This document shows positions 11,554 through 20,800 of a stretch of DNA of 64,000 bases, in pieces. The stretch spans positions 1,240,001 to 1,304,000 of the forward strand of contig NZ_CP020694.1 of NCBI RefSeq assembly GCF_003611275.1, given 5' to 3'. This DNA is from Sulfitobacter sp. D7. GTDB lineage: Bacteria > Pseudomonadota > Alphaproteobacteria > Rhodobacterales > Rhodobacteraceae. Within the stretch, counting starts at the first letter, position 1; each line of letters opens with the position of its first letter. The translations under genes were made by a program, and so were the position numbers. Below the pieces are notes generated by a model. That model had not been told where the DNA came from, did no database searches, and saw only the letters and a list, made by a program, of their open reading frames with translations.

Positions 11554-12273
11554 TCAGCCCTTCAACATCTTCATGGCTTCGGTCAAATCGATCGCGCCGT
11601 CATAAAGCGCCCGGCCCGAGATCGCGCCCTCGATCACCCCGGTGTCGCGCAGCGCCGCCAGATCTTCGAGCGACGAAACCCCACCCGAGGCGATCACAGG
11701 GATCGAAACCGCCCGCGCCAGATCGGCCGTCGCCTCGACATTCGGCCCGCCCATCGCGCCATCGCGCATGATATCGGTATAGATAATCGCGGCCACGCCC
11801 GCGTCCTCAAAGGATTTCGCGAGATCGGTGGCCATGACATCGGTCTCCGTTGCCCAGCCCTTGGTCGCAACCCGGCCGCCCCGTGCATCGATTCCCACGG
11901 CAACATGACCGGGGAAGGCGGCGGCGGCCTCGCGGACCAGTTCAGGGTTCTCTACTGCAACGGTGCCCAGAATGACCCGTGCCAAGCCCTTATCCAGCCA
12001 GCTTTCGATCGTCGCCATATCGCGAATGCCACCGCCCAACTGCGCGGGCACCTTGCAGGCCTTCAAAATCGCCTCGACCGGGGCGGCGTTCACCGGTGTT
12101 CCGGCAAAGGCGCCATTAAGATCAACCAGATGCAGCCATTCGCAGCCCGCCTCGACGAAACTCAACGCCTGCGCGGCAGGGTCGTCGTTGAAAACGGTAG
12201 CGCGGTCCATATCGCCATGCACGAGGCGCACGGCCTGACCGTCTTTGAGATCAATAGCGGGGTAGAGGATCAT
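11554..12273 (-). CDS. hisA: ProFAR isomerase
   Basis: This 239-aa barrel enzyme performs the Amadori rearrangement of ProFAR to PRFAR in histidine synthesis. The N-terminal [12 protein letters not shown] carries the catalytic Asp (8), and the second Asp is in [12 protein letters not shown] (about 130). The start at 12273 is set by homology. The open frame extends 82 codons upstream, but that part is not HisA-like. It leads the hisA-hisF-hisE operon and diverges from the DUF2147 gene. Confidence 0.97.
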   Translation of the reverse strand: MILYPAIDLKDGQAVRLVHGDMDRATVFNDDPAAQALSFVEAGCEWLHLVDLNGAFAGTPVNAAPVEAILKACKVPAQLGGGIRDMATIESWLDKGLARVILGTVAVENPELVREAAAAFPGHVAVGIDARGGRVATKGWATETDVMATDLAKSFEDAGVAAIIYTDIMRDGAMGGPNVEATADLARAVSIPVIASGGVSSLEDLAALRDTGVIEGAISGRALYDGAIDLTEAMKMLKG

Positions 12274-12402
12274 GGCCGGGCCCTTGTTCTGAACGTTGGT
12301 TTCCTTTTGCACGTCGCCAAGGATTTTGCAACGCGACCCTAGGTCAGTCTTGCCCGAAAGAAAGTTGTGTCTAACACTAAACCCAGATCGGGAGGAGAGA
12401 TC

Positions 12403-12792
12403 ATGAAACAGTTTTTTGCAGCGGCCCTTCTGGGCCTTGGCCTGACCGGTGCCGCCCATGCGGCGGATCCGGCAGTCGGTACATGGCAAACTCAGGTGGA
12501 TGACGGCGCATACGCCCATGTGAAAATGGCCCCCTGCGGCGGGGCGATCTGCGGCACTATCGCGCGCACGTTCAACGACAGCGGTGAGTATAAATCACCC
12601 AATATCGGCAAAACGCTCGTCATCGATATGAAGCCCCAGGGCGGCGGCAAATACGCCGGTAAAGTATGGCGCCCGTCGAACGGCAAAATCTATATCGGCA
12701 AGATGGACGTCTCTGGCAAATCGCTCAAACTCTCGGGCTGCGTCGCGGGCGGGTTGATTTGTTCGAAACAGACCTGGGCGCGCATTAAGTAA
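12403..12792 (+). CDS. Secreted DUF2147 family protein
   Basis: This 129-aa protein has a classic Sec signal peptide ([20 protein letters not shown], cleavage after residue 20). The mature domain matches DUF2147, with VGTWQTQ near the start, the paired cysteines in [11 protein letters not shown] and a Cys-containing [12 protein letters not shown] near the end. Two disulfides are likely in the periplasm. Function is unknown. The start at 12403 has GGAGGAG upstream. It lies within the his region but on the opposite strand, and is followed by its own terminator. Confidence 0.88.
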   Translation: MKQFFAAALLGLGLTGAAHAADPAVGTWQTQVDDGAYAHVKMAPCGGAICGTIARTFNDSGEYKSPNIGKTLVIDMKPQGGGKYAGKVWRPSNGKIYIGKMDVSGKSLKLSGCVAGGLICSKQTWARIK

Positions 12793-12816
12793 AGCCGTTG
12801 CCTCAATACGAAAGTC

Positions 12817-12850
12817 AGAAGGCGCGAGGGACGATCTCCGCGCCTTCTTT
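12817..12850 (+). terminator. Intrinsic terminator after DUF2147 gene
   Basis: A 10-bp stem (AGAAGGCGCG / CGCGCCTTCT) with a 12-nt loop is followed by TT. It begins 24 nt after the stop. Confidence 0.75.
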
Positions 12851-12880
12851 GCGTTTTGCGGAAGGCAAGCGCAGCGCAGA

Positions 12881-12943
12881 GGTATTTAAGAAAGGATGAA
12901 GTTGAAGAGGGTCTTTCTTCAACTTCATCCTTTCTTAAATACC
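12881..12943. repeat. Perfect 28-bp inverted repeat with 7-nt loop
   Basis: Arms 12881-12908 and 12916-12943 are exact reverse complements, with loop 12909-12915. The arms are AT- and purine-biased, unlike the surrounding GC-rich DNA. It lies between the DUF2147 gene and the IS element. Before the insertion it would have lain between convergent DUF2147 and hisH, so a bidirectional terminator is plausible. Confidence 0.85.
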
Positions 12944-12971
12944 GTCCGACGCTTCGGCAGGCGCGGCGCTG

Positions 12972-12975
12972 GTTA
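12972..12975. repeat. IS target-site duplication GTTA, left copy
   Basis: The 4-bp GTTA immediately left of the IS end is repeated at 14174-14177. A 4-bp duplication fits the IS407 group of IS3. Confidence 0.75.
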
Positions 12976-13045
12976 GGTAATCCCCCCGGATCTTAAGGGG
13001 ATGCGGAAGTATAATTTTCTCGGCAGGATGAACGAGGAGATTCCG

Positions 13046-13402
13046 ATGAAGAAGACACGATTCACAGAAGCCCAAATCATGGGAGTGCTGCGCCAGATGG
13101 AAGGCGGTGTGCCGGCAGCCGAGCTGTGCCGCGAGCACGGGATGAGCAGCGCCAAGCTGTACAAATGGCGGGCGAAGTATGGCGGCATGGACGCGAGCCT
13201 CATCAGCGAGATGAAGGCGATAGCGGAAGAGAACCGGCGCCTGAAGCGCATGTATGCTGACGTCAGCATGCAGAACGACCTGCTGAAGGAGGCGCTCGGA
13301 AAAAATGATCCGGCCAGCTCAACGCCGAGAGTTGGCCGTGAAAGAGGTGGCGATGAAGGGCGTCAGCATTGCGCTGGCATGCCGAGCATTCGATGTCAGT
13401 GA
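13046..13402 (+). pseudogene. IS3-family transposase OrfA, altered 3' end
   Basis: The first 87 codons encode a typical IS407-group OrfA. A helix-turn-helix lies in QIMGVLRQMEGGVPAAELCR (about 11-30), YKWRAKYGGMD follows, and a leucine-zipper-like tail reads [24 protein letters not shown]. After GK the frame continues for about 32 unrelated residues. One more A in the A-run would give KK followed by TGA and an ATGA junction with orfB, so a single-base deletion is inferred. The start has GAGGAG upstream. Confidence 0.8.
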
Positions 13403-14135
13403 GACGTGCTATCGGTACAGCCCGAAGCTGGACGGGGAGAACGAGCAAATCGCCGACCTGCTCCTCGGCCTGACGGCTGCAAGGAAGACCTGGGGCTTTG
13501 GCCTGTGTTTCCTGTATCTGCGCAACGTGCTGGGTCACAGGTGGAACCACAAGCGTGTCTACCGGATATACCGTGAGCTGGAGTTGAACCTCAGGATCAA
13601 GCCGCGCAAGCGTCTGAAGCGGGAAAAGCCGGACGAACTGGCGGTACCTGAGGCCCCGAATGAGGTCTGGTCGATGGACTTTATGGCCGACAGGCTGGGG
13701 GATGGACGGCAATTCCGGCTGCTGAACGTTCTGGAAAACTTCAACCGCGAAGGACTGGGCATTGAGATCGACTTTTCACTGCCTGCGGAACGGGTCGTTC
13801 GAGCCCTGAACCAGATCATCGAATGGCGTGGCGCACCTGAGAAAATTCGAGTCGATAACGGACCGGAATATGTCAGTGGCACCTTCATGGAATGGGCGGA
13901 GGACCGGGGTATTGCCTTGGTATACATCCAGCCCGGAAAGCCTCAGCAGAACGCTTAAGTCGAGCGCTACAACCGGACGGTCCGCCGCCACGAATGGCTG
14001 GACTTATACATTTTCGAAAGCATCGAAGAGGTCCAGAAGATTGCCACCGAGTGGCTCTGGTCCTACAACAACGAACGCCCCAACATGGGCAACGGCGGGA
14101 TGACCCCCGCACAGAAACTGAGAATGGCTGCGTAA
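13305..14135 (+). pseudogene. IS3-family transposase OrfB, interrupted by a nonsense codon
   Basis: The frame encodes an IS407-group DDE transposase of 276 codons. The first catalytic Asp is in [10 protein letters not shown], and the second is in RVDNGPEY. At codon 218 (13956-13958) GCT-TAA-GTC-GAG replaces the expected Tyr codon, so translation stops just two codons before the catalytic Glu (VERYNR). Beyond the stop the frame stays intact and ends with MTPAQKLRMAA. Without readthrough the product lacks the third catalytic residue and is dead. Confidence 0.9.
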
Positions 14136-14173
14136 ATTCTACGACCGAGCCCCGCAAAAACGGGGGGAATACC

Positions 14174-14177
14174 GTTA
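14174..14177. repeat. IS target-site duplication GTTA, right copy
   Basis: This copy of GTTA includes TTA (14175-14177), which is the complement of the hisH TAA stop codon. Confidence 0.75.
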
Positions 14178-14813
14178 AGGCGTCCAGTTCAAAAAGTTCG
14201 AGATCAGCCGCAGGCCAGTGGTTTGGCTTTTTTCAGGGTGAAACTGCATGCCCAACATCGTATCGCGGCCGATAATCGCCGTGACCTCGCCGCCGTAATC
14301 GACATGGGCCAGCCGTTCGGCAGGGTCTGCTACGGCCATGTGGTAGCTGTGCACGAAATAGGTATGATCACCGGTGTGCAACCCGTCGAAGACCGCATGG
14401 TCATGATCGATCACCAAGTCGTTCCAGCCCATGTGGGGGACTTTAAGTTTCGGGTCCGCGGGGGTGATCTGGGTCACCTCTCCGCCGATCCAGCCCAATC
14501 CCGGGGTGTCTTTGTATTCGCGGCCCATGCTGGCCATCAGTTGCATGCCGACACAGATGCCAAGGAAAGGGCGCCCCTTTTCCTCAACCGCTTCGACCAT
14601 GGCGTCATAGAGGCCACCGGCGCCTTTCAGCGCTGCCATACAAGCCGGGAAGGCGCCATCGCCGGGCAGCACCAGACGGTCGGCGCGGGCGACGACCTCG
14701 GCGTCTGAGGTCACCGTGACTTCGCCTGCGTCGTTTTCGCGGGCCATACGCTCGAAGGCTTTGTGGGCCGAGTGTAGATTTCCGGATTCGTAGTCGATGA
14801 TTGCTGTCAGCAT
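14175..14813 (-). CDS. hisH: Imidazole glycerol phosphate synthase, glutaminase subunit
   Basis: This 212-aa class I glutamine amidotransferase supplies ammonia to HisF. It begins MLTAIIDYESGNLHSAHKA. The nucleophile Cys lies in FLGICVGMQLM (about 86), and the His/Glu pair is in MQFHPEKSQ near the C terminus. The start at 14813 is set by homology, 4 nt after the hisB stop. The stop codon is embedded in the target duplication of the adjacent IS. The reading frame is therefore intact, but any native downstream sequence has been displaced by 1.2 kb. Confidence 0.97.
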   Translation of the reverse strand: MLTAIIDYESGNLHSAHKAFERMARENDAGEVTVTSDAEVVARADRLVLPGDGAFPACMAALKGAGGLYDAMVEAVEEKGRPFLGICVGMQLMASMGREYKDTPGLGWIGGEVTQITPADPKLKVPHMGWNDLVIDHDHAVFDGLHTGDHTYFVHSYHMAVADPAERLAHVDYGGEVTAIIGRDTMLGMQFHPEKSQTTGLRLISNFLNWTP

Positions 14814-14817
14814 TGGC

Positions 14818-15405
14818 TTACAAGGCGCCCTTGGTCGAGGGGATGGCATCCGCTTTGCGCGGGTCGGTTTCGACCGCCTCGCGCAGGGCGCGGGCGACCG
14901 ATTTAAAGGCCGCTTCGGCGATATGGTGGCTGTTGAACCCGTGCAGCGCGTCGACATGCAGGGTGATGCCGCCGTGGGTGCTGAGTGCTTGGAAGAACTC
15001 ACGCACCAGTTCGGTGTCGAATGTGCCGATGCTGCTGGTGGGGAAATCCACGTTCCAGATCAGAAAGGGCCGGGCAGAGAGGTCGAGCGCGCAACGGATT
15101 TGCGCGTCGTCCATCGCCAATAGGCAAGACCCGTAGCGGCGGATGCCGCGTTTGTCGCCGAGCGCTTGGGTCAGTGCTTGGCCCAGCGTGATGCCTACGT
15201 CTTCGACCGTGTGGTGATCATCGATGTGCAGATCGCCTTTGGCGCGCACCGTGATATCGATCAGCGAGTGGCGCGACAATTGATCGAGCATATGGTCAAA
15301 GAAACCCACGCCGGTCTCATTGTCATAGCGGCCACTGCCGTCGAGATTGATCTCGACCGTGATGTCGGTTTCGGCAGTGGTGCGGGTCAGGGTGCTGCGA
15401 CGCAT
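14818..15405 (-). CDS. hisB: Imidazoleglycerol-phosphate dehydratase
   Basis: This 195-aa monofunctional IGPD performs the sixth step of histidine synthesis. The manganese-binding repeats are visible as [11 protein letters not shown] (about 62-72) and [12 protein letters not shown] (about 158-169), along with the GVGFFDHML segment near residue 31. No HisB-N phosphatase domain is fused. It starts the hisB-hisH pair, with hisH 4 nt downstream. Confidence 0.98.
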   Translation of the reverse strand: MRRSTLTRTTAETDITVEINLDGSGRYDNETGVGFFDHMLDQLSRHSLIDITVRAKGDLHIDDHHTVEDVGITLGQALTQALGDKRGIRRYGSCLLAMDDAQIRCALDLSARPFLIWNVDFPTSSIGTFDTELVREFFQALSTHGGITLHVDALHGFNSHHIAEAAFKSVARALREAVETDPRKADAIPSTKGAL

Positions 15406-15564
15406 AGGGCATCTCCGAAGGCAATTGCTGCGCCCTTATAGCAGGGCATGCCGCCACGCCAAGCCCAAGCGGTGAAGCACCTTTAGCCCGGGCTGACGCG
15501 ATCGGGGATTGCGGGGGCAGGGCCCATATGTCAGCTTGAACCAAATCCCAGAAAGAGGCGCGAC

Positions 15565-15804
15565 ATGACCACCTGCGTATTCATCCAGATCCGCTGCCGA
15601 CCGGGCACGACCTATCGTGTGGCCGAGGAAATCGCCCTGCGCGAAATCCATTCTGAGCTTTATTCCACCTCTGGTGAATATGACCTGTTAATGAAGCTTT
15701 ATATCCCCAAGGGGGAGGATGTGGGCGTCTACATCAACGACAACCTATTGGACATCGAAGGCATTGAGCGGTCCTTGACCACGATGACCTTCAAGGTCTT
15801 TTGA
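15565..15804 (+). CDS. Stand-alone Lrp/AsnC ligand-binding (RAM) domain protein
   Basis: This 79-aa protein corresponds to only the C-terminal RAM domain of Lrp/AsnC regulators, with a beta-alpha-beta-beta-alpha-beta pattern and the STSGEYDLLMKL core (about 34-45). There is no helix-turn-helix, so it cannot bind DNA alone. Relatives form dimers or higher rings that may bind amino acids or modulate full-length Lrp proteins. AGAGGCG precedes the ATG. A GTG-started secreted protein follows after one base. Confidence 0.85.
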   Translation: MTTCVFIQIRCRPGTTYRVAEEIALREIHSELYSTSGEYDLLMKLYIPKGEDVGVYINDNLLDIEGIERSLTTMTFKVF

Positions 15805-15805
15805 G

Positions 15806-16171
15806 GTGCCGCGCAGGTTCTCTCTAACGGCGGTTGCGGTTTTTGCTTTGTCCTTTGGCGCGCTGGCCCATCCCGGCATGGCGACAGCGGGCACACGTAT
15901 CTATGAGGGGCGCGAGGCCGCCGCTTTGCGCTGCGCCAACACGCTGGCCCTGACGGCTGTGGCGCTTTCTTCGGCGGAGCTGATCGGCGAGGGGGAGAAA
16001 AACGTGATGCTGGGCGTCACCGTGCGCATCCTTGACCGACATGTTGAGGGCAGTTGGGCCCAGAAACGTGCGGCGATGGAGGTGATGCGCGACCGACGCA
16101 GCGTGCCGGACACATTGGAGGATTACCGCCGCATCGCCGAGCGTTGTCTGGTGCAATTCCCCATCAACTGA
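15806..16171 (+). CDS. Small secreted protein of unknown function
   Basis: This 121-aa protein starts with GTG at 15806, one base after the preceding stop, so it is probably translated by coupling. Residues 1-29 look like a Sec signal peptide with a hydrophobic AVAVFALSFGALA core and cleavage near GMATAG. The mature part is helical and contains two Cys residues (ALRCANTL and ERCLVQF) that could form one disulfide. I do not recognise a family. A terminator follows immediately. Confidence 0.7.
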   Translation: MPRRFSLTAVAVFALSFGALAHPGMATAGTRIYEGREAAALRCANTLALTAVALSSAELIGEGEKNVMLGVTVRILDRHVEGSWAQKRAAMEVMRDRRSVPDTLEDYRRIAERCLVQFPIN

Positions 16172-16175
16172 ATGC

Positions 16176-16203
16176 AAAAACCCGCCAGTGAGGCGGGTTT
16201 TTC
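16176..16203. terminator. Intrinsic, likely bidirectional terminator
   Basis: The stem AAACCCGCC / GGCGGGTTT with an AGTGA loop is flanked by A- and T-runs. It lies between the convergent 15806-16171 gene and the response-regulator gene at 16221-17198. Confidence 0.88.
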
Positions 16204-16220
16204 ATGAGGTCTCTTTTGGC

Positions 16221-17198
16221 TCAATGCGCGGCAGAGACGGAGGGTTTCTCGGTCGGGGCGGTGTCAAGTTTCACCTTCTGGCGCATCGCCACACGGCGAA
16301 TGGCGCGATCAAATGTCTTTCTGACCCGCTGGGTGCGGCTGGCATTGGGCTGGATCGGGCCGCCCACGGAAAGCATTACCGACAGTGGGCTGTTGTCGTC
16401 GTAGCGCAGGTCCATCCCGTCAAGCTCGCCTTGAATGAGCACTTCGATCTCGGGCCATGCGGGCAGGCTGTCGCCGGTCACGATGCACAGCAGCGTGCCA
16501 GACCCATTGTGGGTCATCAGCAGTTGCGGGCAATCGACCACCCGCGCGATCGCTTGGGCGGCAGAGGTAACGGCGCGGGCGAATTCGCGGGTGTTGCAGG
16601 TCGCGTAAAGCTCATCAATATGTTCGATCTTCACGGCGAAAACCTGACAGATATCAAGGTGCTGGCGCGACAATTGCGACAGGTAATTGCCCAAAGAGAA
16701 GGGCAGCACCAACTGCTCGACCCCGTTGATATGCACAGGATCGGCCAGCGCGAAATCATGGGCGCCGGGCTCTCCTGCTTCTTTCAGATGATGCGGGTCA
16801 AGGCGCGGGGCACGCTGGGTGTTTTCCAACATCCGCTCGGCGATATGCACGCGGGTTGCGATGTCTTTCACATCGAAAGGTTTGGTCACATAGTCGTTGG
16901 CCCCAGCGGCAAAAGCGCTTTCGATCGCGGTCGCGTCGGCGCGCGAGGTCACCATCAAGATCGGCGTGTCTTGATAAGCCTCCAGCGTGCGGATGCGGCG
17001 GCATAGGGTGATGCCGTCCATTTCGGGCATTTCGATATCCAAGAGCAGGCAATCAAAATGGTCTTTGGTGGTTTCGAGCAGTTCCAAAGCGGCAGCGCCG
17101 GAATCGGCCAGTGTCAGATAGGGATAATCAGCTTCGCGGAAAACGACGGGCAGCAATTCGCGGATAAAAGGGTCATCGTCGACGGCAAGAATTTTCAT
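16221..17198 (-). CDS. Response regulator with degenerate GGDEF-like output domain
   Basis: This 325-aa protein has an N-terminal receiver domain (residues 1-120). Visible residues are the acidic DDD at 7-9, the phospho-acceptor Asp in LLLDIEMPEMDG (about 54), the Thr/Ser in MVTSRA and the Lys in YVTKPF. The C-terminal half (about 165-300) resembles a diguanylate cyclase fold, but the GGDEF signature position reads NGSGT, so it is probably catalytically dead. The start at 17198 has GAGGTG upstream. The open frame continues far upstream but without REC-like sequence. No partner kinase is adjacent. Confidence 0.82.
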   Translation of the reverse strand: MKILAVDDDPFIRELLPVVFREADYPYLTLADSGAAALELLETTKDHFDCLLLDIEMPEMDGITLCRRIRTLEAYQDTPILMVTSRADATAIESAFAAGANDYVTKPFDVKDIATRVHIAERMLENTQRAPRLDPHHLKEAGEPGAHDFALADPVHINGVEQLVLPFSLGNYLSQLSRQHLDICQVFAVKIEHIDELYATCNTREFARAVTSAAQAIARVVDCPQLLMTHNGSGTLLCIVTGDSLPAWPEIEVLIQGELDGMDLRYDDNSPLSVMLSVGGPIQPNASRTQRVRKTFDRAIRRVAMRQKVKLDTAPTEKPSVSAAH

Positions 17199-17634
17199 TT
17201 TTGGCACCTCTTTCGTGGGGCAGACGGGCAGTCCGGGTGTCTTTATAATCTGTTCACATTTAGTCGTATAAACCCGGCGAAATTGTGACGTTGCTGCACC
17301 AATAGTTTGTGCCGTTCCGTTAATTATTAACCATATTTTGAAGTTCCGGGAAACCATTGAATTCGCAGCCTGTGGCAGCCTCGCGCCCTTGTTTTCCCGC
17401 GTCGCGGGAGGTGATTTGGCGGATATCGTGCGGAATTCTGGGCGCAGAGAAGCGGAATAAAGAGCCAAAACAGGGCGAGAATATGCGGTTCTTGTGAACC
17501 TGGGGGGGTTCGCACTGCGACTCGTCTTCACGCTTAGGTGATTGAGGGAAACTTTATCGGATGTCGTACGTTGCGCGCAGTAAAAGCCTGCCGCGCCTGT
17601 GCGCTCAACTACTGTAAGAGCCGTGAGGGGGACC
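17199..17634. other. Intergenic region, upstream of response-regulator gene
   Basis: About 435 nt without a convincing gene. It is AT-richer near 17240-17345 and holds a TTAACCAT sequence (17327-17334), which matches the CtrA half-site seen in related bacteria. It is about 130 nt upstream of the response-regulator start. No other structured element was recognised. Confidence 0.4.
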
Positions 17635-17815
17635 ATGTTGAAGCGCTTGCTGGACGATCTTGGCGGAACCTGTGCAAGCACTGCGCAGGCGGGAGGCGGG
17701 CGACGCTTTCGTCATCCCCCCGGGGATGGTGGCCCACTTTGCCCATTGTTCGCCCGACCTCGAATTGTATGAGGCCGGGCTGCGCGGTGATTTCTCGACG
17801 ACGCTCTTAGACTAA
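17635..17815 (+). pseudogene. Frameshifted cupin-domain remnant
   Basis: An ATG at 17635 with a strong GAGGGGG upstream opens a short frame (MLKRLLDDL...) that soon degenerates. A second frame, reached by one shift near 17660, encodes about 50 residues ending at TAA 17813-17815. It has a cupin-like pattern, AGDAFVIPPGMVAHFAHC, followed by DLELYEAGL. The N-terminal half of a cupin barrel is missing. The end overlaps the convergent indolepyruvate oxidoreductase gene by 9 nt. I read this as a decayed small cupin gene. The alternative is a short active ORF with an unusual frame. Confidence 0.45.
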
Positions 17816-20800
17816 GTGCGCAGCGACTTCGTCCTGCACCTTTTCGGCCGCGGCCTCTTTCACGGGGCCGTAGCCGCGGATCTCCATCGGTGCGGAAAGC
17901 ACCGCGAGCGCCTCGTCATGGGGCAGGGCCGGGGCCTTGGCCATGACCGCCTCGTACCAGTCGATCAGCCCGACCTCCAGCTTGCGATCAGCGCCATAGC
18001 TGAACGGGTCGGCCCATGTGCCGCGCAGGGGTTTCATCGCGGCCAATAGGTCAAAGGCACGCCCCATCCATGGGCCAAACTTGCGCTTGTTGGGGCGTCC
18101 GCGGCCATCGCGGCCGGTGGGCCATGCGGGCGGGGCGAGGTGGTAGTGCACCTTGTAGTCGCCCTCGAAACTATCGGCGATGCGATCCTCAAAACCGCTT
18201 TGGCGGTGCAGGCGGGCGACCTCGTATTCGTCCTTGTAGGCCATGAGTTTGAACAGCGATTTCGCTGCGGCGCGCAGCAGGTCATCCGACCCCTGCGGCA
18301 CCTTCAATGCCAGCGCGTCGAGCTTTTCCTTGTAGCGCTGGGCATAGGCAACGTTCTGGTAGCCAGTGAGGAACTCCATCCGCCGCGCGATCAGGCTATC
18401 GACACTGTGATCGGGGGCGGGCGCCGGGGCAAAATGCGCCTCAATCGCCTCGGGGTTTGCGGCCATGACCCGGCCAAAACCAAAGGCGGCGCGGTTTTTG
18501 TCGGGCACCACGCCATTCAACTCGATCGCCTGCTCCAGCGCGGTGAGCGAGACCGGCACCAGCCCCTTCTGCCAAGCATAGCCCAGCATCATCACATTGG
18601 CGAACACCGCGTCGCCCATCAGTTTTTCGGCCATGGCGTTGGCGTCAAAGGCACTGAGGTTCTCAGCTCCCACCGCCTGCGCGATCGCCGCTTCGCGGTC
18701 GTCGATGCGCAACTCGGCGTCGCGGTTCAGCACCAGATCGCCGGTCGGCATCTCGGCGCGGTTAAGCACGATCCGCGTGCCGCGCCGGTAGTGGGCCGAG
18801 GCTTTGGGCGCGGAGCTGACCACCATGTCGCAACCGATCACCGCGTCGGCGCCGCCCTGATCGATGCGTACCTGATGCACTTCCTCGGGGGTTTGGGCGA
18901 GCCGCACATAGCCCAGCACGGTGCCGAACTTCTGTGCAAAGCCGGTGAAGTCCAGCACGCTGGAGCCCAGCCCTTCGAGATGCGCCGCCATAGTGATAAG
19001 CGCGCCCACGGTGACAACGCCGGTGCCGCCTACGCCAGTCACCAGCAGGTTGAAGGGCTGGTCGAGCCTGGGCAGTTCGGGCATCGGCAGCTGCGCCGAA
19101 AGGCCCGCCACGTCCAGCCCGGCCCCTGAGCGTTTGCGGCGGCTGCCCCCCTCGACGGTGACGAAAGAGGGGCAGAACCCGTTGAGACAGGAGTAATCCT
19201 TGTTACAGGTCGATTGGTTGATCTGCCGTTTGGTGCCGAACTCAGTCTTCTTCGGCTCGACGCTTAGGCAATTGGATTCCAACGAACAATCGCCGCAACC
19301 CTCGCAGACCAGTTCGTTGATCATGACGAATTTCTTAGGGTCGTCCATCAGCCCGCGCTTGCGCTTGCGGCGTTTCTCGGTGGCGCAGGTCTGCTCATAG
19401 ATCAGCACCGTGGCGCCCGGAATATCGCGCAGCTCGCGCTGCACGCGGTCAAGCGCGCTGCGGTGATCAAATGTGGTGCCGTCGGGGAAATCACCCTTCT
19501 CCAGCAGTTCGGGCCGGTCCGAGACCAGCGCGATCCGCGCCACGCCTTCCGCGCGGCAGGCCTGCGCGATGGCGGCGACTGAGACAGGGCCATCGACAGG
19601 CTGCCCGCCAGTCATGGCAACCGCGTCGTTGTAGAGGATCTTGTAGGTGATGTTCGTCTTTGCCGCGACCGCTTGGCGGATGGCGAGCGAGCCGGAGTGG
19701 TACCACGTGCCCTCGCCAAGGTTCTGGAACACATGTTTGCCCCCGTTGAACATCGAGGTGGCGATCCACGGCACGCCTTCGCCGCCCATCTGGGCAAAAC
19801 CGGCGGTTTCACGGTCCATCCACGAGGCCATGACATGGCAGCCAATGCCGGAGTTGGCCTTTGATCCTTCGGGCAGTTTGGTCGAGGAGTTATGTGGGCA
19901 GCCCGAACAGAAGTAAGGCGTGCGGGTGGCGCCGGGGACGTTCAGCAGCACGGGCGGCTGGTCAGTCAGGGCGCGGGCCTTTTCCAGCAGGTTCTCTTCG
20001 GGAAAGAAGGCACTGAGCCGCGCGGCAATGATCGGGAGCAGCTTGAGCGGCGACAGCTCGCCGGTCCAAGGCACCAACTCCTCAAGGTTTTCGTCATGTT
20101 TGCCCACCATCCGCGCAGGTTTGGAGCCGGGCCAGTCATAGAAGGCCTCTTTAAACTGGCTTTCGATGATGCCGCGTTTCTCTTCGATCACAAGCACTTC
20201 GCGCTTGCCCTTGACGAAGTCGAGCGCGTCGTCCAGCGCCAGCGGCCAGACCATGCCGATCTTGTAGATGTCGATGCCGAGGCGGCGGCAGGCGGTCTCA
20301 TCAAGGCCCAGAAGCCGCAGCGCTTCCATCGTGTCGAGGTGGCCTTTGCCGGTGGTCACGATGCCGAAAGAGGCGTCCTGCGTGTCGTAGATATGCCGGT
20401 CGATGGGATTGGCGCGCATGAAAGCCTGCACCGCGTCGAGCTTGTGATGCAGCCGCGTCTCAATCTCGGGCGAGGGCAGATCGCCAAGCCGCACGTACAG
20501 CCCGCCCGGAGGCGCGGTGTAGTCGGGCTGGTTGAACACGCGGTCGGGTGTCAGTGTCACCGATGCGCCGCTTTCCACGGTTTCCGAGATCGCCTTGAAA
20601 CCCACCCAAGTGCCCGAGAAGCGTGAAAGCGCGATGCCGTATTCGCCAAACGCCTGATATTCGGCCACGCTTGCCGGGTTCAGCGTCGGCATGAACCACG
20701 ACATGAAGCCCACATCGGATTGATGCGGCATGGAGGACGAGACGCAGCCGTGATCGTCGCCCGCCACCACCAAAACGCCGCCCTTGGGCGCGGAGCCGTA

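Larger units (their letters stand above)
12976..14173 (+). mobile_element. IS3-family (IS407-group) insertion sequence, inactive
   Basis: This 1198-bp element is bounded by imperfect inverted ends. The left end is GGTAATCCCCCCG...GGGG and the right end read inward is GGTATTCCCCCCG...GGGG. It is flanked by direct GTTA repeats. It carries orfA (13046-13402) and orfB (13305-14135). Two lesions are visible. A homopolymer of six A at 13300-13305, where seven would make orfA stop with the usual overlap, lengthens orfA abnormally, and a TAA at 13956-13958 interrupts orfB. It sits against the hisH stop codon. Confidence 0.88.

Noticed and set aside
11119..12342. Long 407-aa plus-strand ORF
   Set aside because: Antisense shadow of hisF and hisA; no recognisable domain.
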